Shown here: positions 25,065 to 33,244 of the stretch, one piece after another
Layout of the letters: each line of letters opens with the position of its first letter
Position numbering within the stretch: the first letter of the stretch is position 1
Assembly: GCF_017874735.1 (NCBI RefSeq)
Contig: NZ_JAGGLV010000040.1
Span: forward strand, 1 to 38,773
Length of the DNA stretch: 38,773 nucleotides
Reading direction: 5' to 3'
From: Paenibacillus silagei
Lineage (GTDB): Bacteria; Bacillota; Bacilli; Paenibacillales; Paenibacillaceae
Notes under the pieces: model-generated
What the model saw: the letters and a program-made list of their open reading frames with translations, nothing else
Databases searched by the model: none
Told to the model about the DNA's origin: nothing
Made by a program: the position numbers and the translations under genes

Positions 25065-26087
25065 CTAGAATGTTCCGCCATCGATAGTGCTTACCGTGAG
25101 CTGGTTGCCATTGGCCGAATCGTAGACGATACTTGAGCCGTCAATGTTGACCTCAATCCCCGTCGAGTTTACCAGAATACCCTTACCCGGCTTGGCCGCA
25201 ACACTGGTTGAGCCGACAATGATCCCGTTGCCTGCCCCGACGGTCAGCGTGACACTGTCCGCCTGCCCGCCGCCGGTAAGACCATTCCCAGCCGTGATCG
25301 TCTGCAGCGCGCCGCCCGTCCGCACCCAGGCGCTCCCGTTCCAGCTGTAGATCTTCTGCTCATCGTCCACATAGGCCGTCCAGCCGACAGCCGGAACATA
25401 ATAAGCCCAGGCACCTGCGGCATATTCCGCAATCTGACTGGTTTTACCTGCCCAGACGCCGGTTGCGCCGGAAGGAATGATATACCGGTCAGCTTCCGCA
25501 GGACTGGATGGTGGAGCCGTCAAGTTCTGATCCTTCACCGAAGCCTGCGGCTCAATATTATGCTTGGCCAGCTCGATTTCGTTTTTGATTTTTTGCGCGG
25601 ACCACAGGTCTGTAATCGTCGACCCGCCATCGTTGATAACCCTGTGCTTCGCGGCATCGTTAAGATGCGTTGCAATTTCTGCGGCAGTCTTCGAATTCGT
25701 GCCGTCCGACACTTTATTGGGATGCCCTGCTGTAAGATCCGCCTTGAGCACCTTGGCATATGTGGAGCCGTCAGCGATATCGTCCACCGTTCCGCTCACA
25801 TCTGTTAATTTCTGCGCATTGACCCGGCGCCAGGCGGCCCCGTCATCGAAATACAAATACCCGTTGTTACTCCCGCTGCTCACATAGTATAGACGCCCCG
25901 CCGAGGCTGCCGCAGGACGCGAAGCTTCGGGACCGGACAAGGCCCGGCCCACCATGGAGTTGGAGCTACCGTCTCCGATATAGACCTCCTTCGTATCTGT
26001 ACAAAAGCCCATTTCGCCCGCCTTCAGCATCCCGTAAGTGGACAGCTCGGCCCGGGTACCACGTTTGACCTGAATGGTCTGTGCCAT
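25065..26087 (-). CDS. tail fibre protein with Mtd-N-like domain
   Basis: 340 residues from the ATG at 26087 (AGAGAGGTG upstream; an in-frame ATG at 26120 has none). The N-terminal VKRGTRAELSTYGMLKAGEMGFCTDTKEVYIGDG is the pattern of the major-tropism-determinant N-terminal domain. A coiled segment and repeated beta motifs follow, with a middle sequence (YIIPSGATGVWAGK; WTAYVDDEQKIYSWNGSAWV) often seen in phage fibres. The C-terminal NGLTGGGQADSVTLTVGAG is a typical fibre-shaft repeat. It is probably a structural fibre or spike of the baseplate. Confidence 0.75.
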   Translation of the reverse strand: MAQTIQVKRGTRAELSTYGMLKAGEMGFCTDTKEVYIGDGSSNSMVGRALSGPEASRPAAASAGRLYYVSSGSNNGYLYFDDGAAWRRVNAQKLTDVSGTVDDIADGSTYAKVLKADLTAGHPNKVSDGTNSKTAAEIATHLNDAAKHRVINDGGSTITDLWSAQKIKNEIELAKHNIEPQASVKDQNLTAPPSSPAEADRYIIPSGATGVWAGKTSQIAEYAAGAWAYYVPAVGWTAYVDDEQKIYSWNGSAWVRTGGALQTITAGNGLTGGGQADSVTLTVGAGNGIIVGSTSVAAKPGKGILVNSTGIEVNIDGSSIVYDSANGNQLTVSTIDGGTF

Positions 26088-26088
26088 A

Positions 26089-26502
26089 TTACACCTCTCT
26101 TCTAAAAGATCCGCCGTCAATCAGACCGGCCTGTTTATACCGCTCCAGTTCACGCTGCGTAGCCGTAAGCCCGCCCTGTAACTGGTTCACATCATCCGCT
26201 TCCACAGTGTCTCCCGGTGTCTCGTAAGTCACATAGACTTCGGGCACATCCGCATAGATGTTAATGAGCCGCCGCCAAGGAGCCTCGTCCGGGAAAGAGA
26301 CCGAGTAATTCCGTACCTCTGTCCCGCTGAAGCGGGAGCCTGTGTACACGGCAAGCGTCTGATTGTTAATATTGTCGTGGGCCAGCAATCCGCTGAATGC
26401 ACCACCTGTAAGCCGAAGCTTCTCCTCTACAACATGACTGCCGCCATTTGCCTTTTTGTTCAGCTTATCCTGAAAGACATCGATTTGCTCCGGATATCCC
26501 AT
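26089..26502 (-). CDS. small tail protein upstream of fibres
   Basis: 137 residues. It begins MGYPEQIDVFQDKLNKKANG, a start I recall from many Paenibacillus tail clusters. It continues with a beta-rich core (LAVYTGSRFSGTEV; RRLINIYADVPEVYVTYETPGD) and a terminal helix (TATQRELERYKQAG). Probably a fibre adaptor or short fibre. The database name 'phosphoglucomutase' sometimes attached to such proteins has no support here. GGAGGTG precedes the start. Confidence 0.6.
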   Translation of the reverse strand: MGYPEQIDVFQDKLNKKANGGSHVVEEKLRLTGGAFSGLLAHDNINNQTLAVYTGSRFSGTEVRNYSVSFPDEAPWRRLINIYADVPEVYVTYETPGDTVEADDVNQLQGGLTATQRELERYKQAGLIDGGSFRREV

Positions 26503-26504
26503 AC

Positions 26505-27563
26505 CTACACCTCCAGTACGACATTGCCGAACAGCGGCACTTCTGTCTCCAGCAGAGGGATATTTGCCGTCCCGCCGTTCAGCTTCAGCCCGCTATAGTC
26601 CACTACGCCCTCCGTATTCAGCAGCAATGCGCCAATGACCGATTGACTGATATAGGTAGCAGCAAAAGCCTTCTCCTTACGATACTTCTCCAGGAGCGCG
26701 GTAAAAGCTTGAATAACCGGCTGCAGCGCATAGCCGGCAGCGAGCGTAACCTTAGCTGAGACATCAACCACCTTGCCTGTGGCTGATGCCACCGTTACCA
26801 CCGCTCCCACCGGAGCCTGGCCCTCGCCAAGACCCGGCGCAGGATCAATGAACTGCTGCACCTGGGAGACCAGCAGCGGGGAGGCGGGCTGATGCTCCGC
26901 GTTCACAATGACCACCTTGACCGTCTTTGGTCCGGCCCATAGCGGGAAGACCCGCGCTCCCCCTACGCCCTGAATCTGCTGCGCCCACTCCATATAATGA
27001 TATTTATTGCCGCTCGTTGCAGGCCGCCGGGCCGAATCGAAGTACCGCTGCCGCAGCGCTTCATCCGGCTCCGCATCCGTCCCCGGAACCAGCAGGCCCG
27101 TAATCTCCCCCCGGGCCAGTCCCGGGATATAATCAATCGGCAGCAGCGCGCCTGAATACTGATTCCCCTCAGCCCCGGCAGCTTCGCTCTCCAGGCGGTA
27201 CGTCCCGGGAGCCAGCTTCTCCGCCGCACTATAATGAAGCAGTCCCAGGGAGAAACGGCTGCCCAGCGGAATGTCCAGAGGCTGTTCGCCGCTGGTATAG
27301 AACCTCGCGCCCAGCTGCGCTTTGCCTGCCGGATGACGCTTCAGTCCCGTCCAGGCAATGGTTCGTTCCAGATATTCGCCGTCTGCCGTATCCGGGAAGA
27401 ACAGATTATTGCTGACCTCAAGCTCCAGATACATCTGGGCCATTTCAGCCGCCGCCGGCGCAAGCGCATCATAGATAATACTTCCCTCGCGCTTATCCAG
27501 CCCCTCTGGCACACGATCCAGCATGCGTTCCAGCAGGGCCTCGTACGTCTGATCCTCATACAT
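26505..27563 (-). CDS. xkdT: baseplate J/gp47-like protein
   Basis: 352 residues from the ATG at 27563 (AAGGAAGGGA upstream; a TTG at 27569 is too close to it). It has the usual baseplate-J N-terminus YEALLERMLDRVPEGLDKREGSIIYDALAPAAAE. The middle ITGLLVPGTDAEPDEALRQRY and AQQIQGVGGARVFPLW match the XkdT core. It builds the wedge ring around the hub. It overlaps the xkdS stop by 8 bp. Confidence 0.92.
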   Translation of the reverse strand: MYEDQTYEALLERMLDRVPEGLDKREGSIIYDALAPAAAEMAQMYLELEVSNNLFFPDTADGEYLERTIAWTGLKRHPAGKAQLGARFYTSGEQPLDIPLGSRFSLGLLHYSAAEKLAPGTYRLESEAAGAEGNQYSGALLPIDYIPGLARGEITGLLVPGTDAEPDEALRQRYFDSARRPATSGNKYHYMEWAQQIQGVGGARVFPLWAGPKTVKVVIVNAEHQPASPLLVSQVQQFIDPAPGLGEGQAPVGAVVTVASATGKVVDVSAKVTLAAGYALQPVIQAFTALLEKYRKEKAFAATYISQSVIGALLLNTEGVVDYSGLKLNGGTANIPLLETEVPLFGNVVLEV

Positions 27564-27984
27564 TGCCAATCCCTTCCTTTCTCAGCTCCACATCACCATA
27601 TATCGTGACAGCGGTACAGCTGAAGCTAACCATATCTCCGTCAAAAAAAATCTCTACATCCTCAAGCGCCTGAATCCGCTCATCCTGAAGCAGCGCATCG
27701 CTGATCAGGCGGCGCAGCTCCGGCCGGGCCAGCAGCCTGTCCTGACCCAGCACCAGCTTCCACTCCGTTCCGTAGTCCGTGCTATAGATCAGATGCTCAT
27801 AACGGCTGGTCTGCAGCACCTTAATTGCTGCCTGCTTCACCGCTTCAAGCCCGTCTACCTGCCCGCCGATCCGCCCGCGATCCCAGTCCATCCGGTACGT
27901 CAAGCTCGGAGCATTCCCCGGAGCGGTCACATTCCCTTCCAGCGCTCCCGTCACCGGACCGGATCTGCCTATCGCCGGAATCAT
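27556..27984 (-). CDS. xkdS: XkdS-like baseplate wedge protein (gp25/DUF2634)
   Basis: 142 residues. The second half, with VKQAAIKVLQTSRYEHLIYSTDYGTEW and then RRLISDALLQDERI, is the gp25/GPW-like baseplate fold of DUF2634 proteins. The N-terminal 40 residues are Gly/Pro-rich and less conserved. gp25-type proteins tie the first sheath ring to the baseplate. The start overlaps the xkdR stop in an ATGA arrangement. Confidence 0.88.
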   Translation of the reverse strand: MIPAIGRSGPVTGALEGNVTAPGNAPSLTYRMDWDRGRIGGQVDGLEAVKQAAIKVLQTSRYEHLIYSTDYGTEWKLVLGQDRLLARPELRRLISDALLQDERIQALEDVEIFFDGDMVSFSCTAVTIYGDVELRKEGIGNV

Positions 27985-28274
27985 AGGTCCACCAGCCGAT
28001 CGAGGACAATATAGCTCTGTCCGCCTTGCATCCGCACGAGCAGCACGCGGTCTCCCGCTTCAAGTCCACGGCGCAGCAGGATCTCCCGGCCTTCGATCAC
28101 AGCCTTGCTCTCCATCACGGATTCAACCACCACCAGTGCGGCTCCTGTCAGCAGCAGCCGCTGCTCCACCTGAATCTGCAGCGGCTGTGCCAGAACCACT
28201 GTCCCATAAGACAAAGCCACCGGATTCGTATTCGATACGGCCCCGAGGCTTGCCTGTTTAATAATATCGAGCAT
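27981..28274 (-). CDS. xkdR: XkdR-like protein (DUF2577)
   Basis: 97 residues. MLDIIKQASLGAVSNTNPVA at the start and GDRVLLVRMQGGQSYIVLDRL at the end are the DUF2577/XkdR signature, a small beta-rich hub-associated protein. AAGGTGGTG precedes the start. It lies between the gpD-like hub gene and xkdS as in PBSX. Confidence 0.85.
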   Translation of the reverse strand: MLDIIKQASLGAVSNTNPVALSYGTVVLAQPLQIQVEQRLLLTGAALVVVESVMESKAVIEGREILLRRGLEAGDRVLLVRMQGGQSYIVLDRLVDL

Positions 28275-28279
28275 GTTGT

Positions 28280-29242
28280 CTACACCACCTTAATGTCTAG
28301 GGACATCGTATGCTCCCCTCCGGAAATTTTATGGCTGCATTGATCCACCAGGAACAGCTGCGTCTGGAATTCATCCAGCAGCACATAGATGAAGTTCCCC
28401 GCCCTCACCCGTATATCGCCAATAGCCTGCACAGAGAGACTGACCTTTTCACGGTTATGCTGCTTAAGCAGATTGCCTGCCTTTTCCTGAATCTGCGCAG
28501 CATTCGCATTATCGTCCGCCTTCTGGTAGAGATGCAGGATACCCCAGCGCTTTACATTTTCTTTATCTGTGACCGGATAGAACTCGCGTTTGCCGGTCTT
28601 TTCGTTGTCCTGGTAGAGCAGAATCGTATTGTACGTATTATCGTCGATGCTTCTTTTCAGCGAATAATCATACAGGTAATGGCCTGCCCCCAGAATCACC
28701 TTCAGCAGCATGGACTGCGGACTGCGCAGCGTCAGCTTGCCAAAATCATCATAGAACGCCATCAGATGGCCCTTATACTGCAGCTCACTGCCGACCGCAC
28801 CCATAATAATATCGAGCAGCTTTTTGCTGTCTTCGATCAGCGAGGGGATCTTGTACTCCGCCGGTTCCAGTAATCCAAGCCGCAAGCCGCGGTCTTTGGC
28901 AATGGTGCTGATCACCTCAGCCGCAGTAACGTCCTGAAGCACATAACTGCCATTGCCCAGCAGATAGCGGATCTGATCGTACGCCGTCAGCTTGATCTCC
29001 TGATTCGCCCCCGTGTCGATGCTGAAAACGAAGCCGTAGAATACATCGACTCCGTCTCTGCGGAACTGCACAATATCCCCGTTGCTGATCGCGAACTTTT
29101 TATGCTGATACATACCGCTGTCCACCAGCGTAAGCTCAAGCGTCGCAGGCTTGCCGGTCCGGGTGGTTTTCCACGTGATATCCGTAACGATTCCGGCAAT
29201 ATTCCAGATGGCGCCTTCCTTATTAATTATGATTAATTCCAT
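28280..29242 (-). CDS. xkdQ: XkdQ-like hub protein (gpD/gp27 type)
   Basis: 320 residues from the ATG at 29242 (AGGAGG eight bases upstream; a GTG at 29248 is too close). Conserved pieces: TDITWKTTRTGKPATLELTL near the start, DIVQFRRDGVDVFYGFVF, VTAAEVISTIAKDRGLRLG, and the GAGHYLYDYSLKRSIDDNTY region. It forms the trimeric hub below the tube and carries the spike. Confidence 0.88.
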   Translation of the reverse strand: MELIIINKEGAIWNIAGIVTDITWKTTRTGKPATLELTLVDSGMYQHKKFAISNGDIVQFRRDGVDVFYGFVFSIDTGANQEIKLTAYDQIRYLLGNGSYVLQDVTAAEVISTIAKDRGLRLGLLEPAEYKIPSLIEDSKKLLDIIMGAVGSELQYKGHLMAFYDDFGKLTLRSPQSMLLKVILGAGHYLYDYSLKRSIDDNTYNTILLYQDNEKTGKREFYPVTDKENVKRWGILHLYQKADDNANAAQIQEKAGNLLKQHNREKVSLSVQAIGDIRVRAGNFIYVLLDEFQTQLFLVDQCSHKISGGEHTMSLDIKVV

Positions 29243-29254
29243 CGCCACGGCCTC

Positions 29255-30001
29255 CTAAGACAGCTTGATCACTCGGCCAATTTTGAGCTTCTTCAGTTCA
29301 CTGTCCGTGATATTGTTCAGCTTTTGCAGCGTTTTGGATTTACTGCCGTCACCGAGCAGCTTTTGGGCCACCGACCAGAGCGTATCCCCGGCTTTGAGTG
29401 TATAGGTAGCAGGTGCTGCCTTTTCGCTTGCCCGCTTCTGCTGCTTCTTCACTTCACCGGTGCTGCCCACCTTCACAGCCAGAGCCTGATAGAACACATA
29501 CTTTTTGAGTCCAAGTGTATAATCGATATCCCCCGAGGACCCCGCACTCAGCTTCCAGGAGAAGTTCTCAATACTGACCGCCATATTAATGCCAATATCC
29601 CCGGTAAAAGCCTGCTGCGCCTGTGCCCTGGCCTGCTTCAGCCAGTCTGGGGTCTGCGTATTCTGCACGTTCGCCGATTTCAGCCCTGAGAAAACAAACC
29701 GGACCGGCCTGCGGCTGAGCATCCATTTGCGGATTAGCTCTACATACTCATAGGGCTTCAGCAGCTTACCGGCATTCTCGCCGGAGTACACCACGAACGG
29801 ATAATACTGTGCCGGAAACATACTCTCAATCGTAATCTCCGTCAGCTTCGGATAAGCAATCGCATTGATTTCACCGAAATCCACTATGGTATAGCTTTTG
29901 CCATCGCTGTTCTCCTTGATCTCCAGCGTCTCAGGGTTCACCGGAAGCCGGATTACCTCTTCATAGTTGTTGAAGCTAAGATAGAATCCATACTCCTCCA
30001 T
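29255..30001 (-). CDS. xkdP: LysM-containing tail protein (XkdP-like)
   Basis: 248 residues. The first ~180 residues have the T4 gp53/XkdP pattern (FNNYEEVIRLPVNPETLEI; YSGENAGKLLKPYEYVELI; WLKQARAQAQQAF). A LysM domain at about 200-248 (YTLKAGDTLWSVAQKLLGDG) could bind peptidoglycan or lock the baseplate. It starts two bases past the tape-measure stop. Confidence 0.88.
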   Translation of the reverse strand: MEEYGFYLSFNNYEEVIRLPVNPETLEIKENSDGKSYTIVDFGEINAIAYPKLTEITIESMFPAQYYPFVVYSGENAGKLLKPYEYVELIRKWMLSRRPVRFVFSGLKSANVQNTQTPDWLKQARAQAQQAFTGDIGINMAVSIENFSWKLSAGSSGDIDYTLGLKKYVFYQALAVKVGSTGEVKKQQKRASEKAAPATYTLKAGDTLWSVAQKLLGDGSKSKTLQKLNNITDSELKKLKIGRVIKLS

Positions 30002-30002
30002 G

Positions 30003-31988
30003 TTACGTGTACACCCCCTGCGCCGTAGAGACGAACTCCTCTTTCAGCTTTTGCCCGATCTTCGTAATGATGGAGTCAATATCGCCGGAATTATTAATAT
30101 TCCCAGTTGTTACCTGCACCGTTGGCGTCAGCTCGACAAAATTCTGAATCGACTGAATCTCCGCCAGCTCCCGCAGCATATCCAGATCATCACTGGAGAT
30201 ATCGACCTTATCCCTGATTTTGCCTACCTCGCCCACCTTGTTGACGTTGTTCAGGCTGCCAGTTTGATTGGCTATAACTCCAGTGGAACCTCCCGGGATA
30301 TTCTTAGGAGACTTAGGGGTAGTAAGCTCAGTGGCTTTATCCACCATTTGTTGTCCCTTATCCATGAATTTGTTCATGCCATTTATTCCTGTTTGCTTAC
30401 CCTTATCAAAAGCTGCACTGGTATCCTTATAATCTATCTGCTTGGATAATTCCAAGACAACTTTGTCTGCAGGTTTATATGCCTCAAGCCCTTGGCGGTA
30501 TTTAGCAATAATATCACTGGCACCATGAGGAGTCTCGGGTTCCTCTACATCTATTTTGACCTTGCTGATCCCTAATGTGTCGAAGAATGGAATGTTGCTC
30601 AGCATATCAACCAGCGAGTTGAATTTGTCGAGCACCCACTGAATAGCCTTAGCCATTACCTTCATAAATCCTCCAGCAAATCCTTCTGCGCCTACAGCAA
30701 TACTATACATAACATCCAGCGCACCAGCGGCAAGACCATAAAAGAATCCCTGCACTTTATTGACCGCCGAATTAAATATATAAACTAATACATCGCCAGC
30801 CAAAGTGAAAAAATTCTGGATACCAATGGCTATATTCTGCACAACTGCAGCCAGATAGTAGAACGATCCCACGATAAATCCAACCACCTCACCCGCCGAG
30901 ACGCCAAGATGCTGCAGAATCATCAATAAGACTGCGATCACGGCAATGACGATTAAGATAGGCCAGTTTGCCACCAGCCAGGCGGCAGCCAGCATATAGA
31001 CCTGAACAATCATGGCTGCCAGGAAAACAACAGCTATCGCTTCCAGGATCGGCTTAATAAATGACCAGTTATCCTGAACTACTTGAGCCAGCCATAACAA
31101 TCCATTAACCACCATTGAGATCACATTCGCTATGAAAAGAAACCCGTTAGCCATCGCATCAATAAGCGGCGCTAGCTGCCCTGAAGTTAATGCTGTGTTA
31201 ATCGTATCCATTACCGGCCGCAGAGCACCTAGAGCCTTAGCACCAATCTGTCCGAGCGCATTGTCAATATTCTCGTTCATCACGTTCCATTTCTCAATAT
31301 CTCCCGGCTGTGCAGCTTCCTTCACAGCCTTCTCCCCAAAGGATTTAATCGCGTTAAAAGGCGTAACCACATCAGCCGTTTTGAGGAACTTCATGATCTT
31401 TGAATCCTGTTTGGGTGCTGGCGGTGTAGGCGGCACCGGTGGCGCTGGTGGTACTGGAGGAGGCAAAGGGTCTTTCCTCAAGTTGATTTTCGGTTTCGGA
31501 AGAACCTCAGGTTTCACCACTGGCGGTTTAACATCCTCTTTTTTCACCTCAGATTTCTTCTCTTCCTCTTCCTTTTTTTCTTTTTCCTTGAGGCCCTCCC
31601 ACCACTTCACCTCTTTGGGCTCGGGCTTTTTTTTCTCAGGCTCCTCTACAGCAGGCGCGGCGGTAAGCATTCGGACCCCCAACTGCTGGGATTGCGCAGC
31701 CCTTTGGCTTTGCTGCATCACCACTGTTCTGGACACATCCACTTTTACAGGCAGCCGTTTGAAGCCTTCCAGCAGCGTGTCATTAATCTGTTGCAAGGAT
31801 TGAATGATCCGATCCTCTGAACGGATGATTTGTTCACTGGAACGTTTCACCGCCGCCTGAAAACCTTTTACCGACCGGTTAACCATGTCGAGATTATTAT
31901 TCATCCGCAGGCTTTGTTTGTGGACGGCTTTCCAGATCGTAACCGACCTGCGCGAGATAATGACTGCTTTGGAGCTATCGATTTCCAT
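30003..31988 (-). CDS. tail tape-measure protein
   Basis: 661 residues from the ATG behind GGGGGTG. The N-terminal ~110 residues form a coiled coil. Next comes a highly charged then Pro-rich linker (about 130-190; KEKEKKEEEEKKSEVKKED). A hydrophobic core with several membrane-like helices spans about 290-430. The C-terminal part is structured and ends near the next gene. Tape measures fix tail length; at the usual ~1.5 angstrom per residue this suggests a tail near 100 nm (inference). It is about half the size of the PBSX tape measure as I remember it. Confidence 0.85.
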   Translation of the reverse strand: MEIDSSKAVIISRRSVTIWKAVHKQSLRMNNNLDMVNRSVKGFQAAVKRSSEQIIRSEDRIIQSLQQINDTLLEGFKRLPVKVDVSRTVVMQQSQRAAQSQQLGVRMLTAAPAVEEPEKKKPEPKEVKWWEGLKEKEKKEEEEKKSEVKKEDVKPPVVKPEVLPKPKINLRKDPLPPPVPPAPPVPPTPPAPKQDSKIMKFLKTADVVTPFNAIKSFGEKAVKEAAQPGDIEKWNVMNENIDNALGQIGAKALGALRPVMDTINTALTSGQLAPLIDAMANGFLFIANVISMVVNGLLWLAQVVQDNWSFIKPILEAIAVVFLAAMIVQVYMLAAAWLVANWPILIVIAVIAVLLMILQHLGVSAGEVVGFIVGSFYYLAAVVQNIAIGIQNFFTLAGDVLVYIFNSAVNKVQGFFYGLAAGALDVMYSIAVGAEGFAGGFMKVMAKAIQWVLDKFNSLVDMLSNIPFFDTLGISKVKIDVEEPETPHGASDIIAKYRQGLEAYKPADKVVLELSKQIDYKDTSAAFDKGKQTGINGMNKFMDKGQQMVDKATELTTPKSPKNIPGGSTGVIANQTGSLNNVNKVGEVGKIRDKVDISSDDLDMLRELAEIQSIQNFVELTPTVQVTTGNINNSGDIDSIITKIGQKLKEEFVSTAQGVYT

Positions 31989-32001
31989 TCATTCACCCCC
32001 T

Positions 32002-32190
32002 TCATCTCTTCTTCCCCTTGCTCCGAGCGCGCTCCCGCTTCTCCTTGTCCACACGTACAGAGATCATGGCATAGATCGCCGCGCGTTCGCGGACGGAGAG
32101 CTTCATCAGCTCATGCGGGAGAATATGCAGCTCATGGAGGGCGTAGTAGGCCAGATTCGCCTCACCATCGCCCTCGTTGATTAGTTTTTT
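32002..32190 (-). CDS. -1 frameshift extension of the tail assembly chaperone
   Basis: At 32190-32184 the minus strand reads (GT)A AAA AAC just before the TAA stop of the 140-residue chaperone. A -1 shift continues from the C at 32184 for 60 further residues, starting LINEGDGEANLAYYALHELH and ending in a basic RSKGKKR tail, to a TGA at 32004-32002. The fused product would have 200 residues. This mirrors the G/GT pair of phage lambda and the analogous pair of contractile phages. The segment has no start codon of its own with a ribosome site. Confidence 0.8.
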   Translation of the reverse strand, partial: KKLINEGDGEANLAYYALHELHILPHELMKLSVRERAAIYAMISVRVDKEKRERARSKGKKR

Positions 32191-32603
32191 ACTTCATCCA
32201 CCAGCTCGTTCATATCTGTGGCGAAGCCGTTCAGGGCCTGTACCCGCTCTCCAAGCGCAGCGAATTCTCCGGGCAGCAGCATTTTGCGCAGCAGCGATTC
32301 GGCACCCATCACCCCGTAGGAGCGTTGAAGCTCCGTATTCTTCAGATCCGGATGCACAATGCTTGCCGTCATCAGCTTCGCCATATATTCATTGGGATCG
32401 ATGTCCGTAGTGTAGGTGCCGTTCTTTCCCTTGACCTTGCGGGTGGCTGCCTTACGGCATTCCTGGTTCTCTTCCTCATTCATACTGCGCAGCTTCCAGA
32501 CGGCAGGGTTACCTTCCTTGTCCTTGAACCGCAGCGAGACCGCAAATTCCTCTGTTGTATCACAAGCCGCATTTTGCGCAAAAAACAAACTTAATTCACT
32601 CAT
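32181..32603 (-). CDS. xkdN: tail assembly chaperone (XkdN-like)
   Basis: 140 residues, located between tube and tape measure, the fixed position of the tail assembly chaperone. It shows EEFAVSLRFKDKEGNPAVWKLRS near the start, a basic middle region, and the AKLMTASIVHPDLKNTELQ stretch typical of XkdN-like proteins. Its last codons GTA AAA AAC TAA form a -1 slippery site leading into the frame at 32190-32002. GGGAGG precedes the start. A 169-bp gap separates it from the tube gene. Confidence 0.85.
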   Translation of the reverse strand: MSELSLFFAQNAACDTTEEFAVSLRFKDKEGNPAVWKLRSMNEEENQECRKAATRKVKGKNGTYTTDIDPNEYMAKLMTASIVHPDLKNTELQRSYGVMGAESLLRKMLLPGEFAALGERVQALNGFATDMNELVDEVKN

Positions 32604-32772
32604 GTCGTTCCTCCCGGATTCTTATTGTGTTAGGGCAGCGAAGAGGCCCGCCGCAGAATACCGCCGCACAGCGGCTATGACTTCTTTAGTGATCGTCCAG
32701 ATACTTTGCGGGAGCCCCCCAACTTATTCAGTCATTTACTCTTTTACAACCTGCGGATAGCCCGCTTATGCC

Positions 32773-33243
32773 TTATTGGCCGGCATTTGCCGGAGCCGCG
32801 AAGGGCTGCACCAATTCCACATCCTCGAAGGTAAAAGCAACCTCTTCCTCCAGCGCATCCGACTCCGTATCCAGAGAAGCCATAATGACACTGTCCAGGT
32901 TGACATCCTTCAGCATGATGCGCTGAGCGCCCACGGTTGAGGACGGATCTTCATTGGTCACGATAATGCTGAAATATTGGTCAATCCCGGTCTTCATGTA
33001 CTCCAGCATCATCTGGCGGAAACGGCTCGTCATATAAAAAATTGTCATCGTACCGCTGCCCGACCAGCCGGTCGCCTTATGCTGCACCCCGCGGCGTCCA
33101 AGCGTCTTCACTTCCGCCTTCTGCTTCTCTACAGTGGCTTCCAGGGTTTTAACATAGAACATTTCTTCCGTCTGTCCGTTAATCGTGGCATACGCCCGGC
33201 CCTCCTGGCCGGACAGCGTATCGCTGGCTCTCAAGAATGTCAT
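32773..33243 (-). CDS. xkdM: tail tube protein (XkdM-like)
   Basis: 156 residues. Pattern: SDTLSGQEGRAYATINGQTEEM at the start, LEATVEKQKAEVKTLGRRGVQHKATGWSGSGTMTI in the middle, and a beta-rich end with VAFTFEDVELVQPF. This is the tube protein of PBSX-type contractile tails. AAGGTGG precedes the ATG at 33243. It follows the sheath gene by one base. Confidence 0.92.
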   Translation of the reverse strand: MTFLRASDTLSGQEGRAYATINGQTEEMFYVKTLEATVEKQKAEVKTLGRRGVQHKATGWSGSGTMTIFYMTSRFRQMMLEYMKTGIDQYFSIIVTNEDPSSTVGAQRIMLKDVNLDSVIMASLDTESDALEEEVAFTFEDVELVQPFAAPANAGQ

Positions 33244-33244
33244 C

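Noticed and set aside
31885..32184. Plus-strand ORFs across the chaperone/tape-measure junction
   Set aside because: They are shadows of the -1 frameshift extension on the minus strand.
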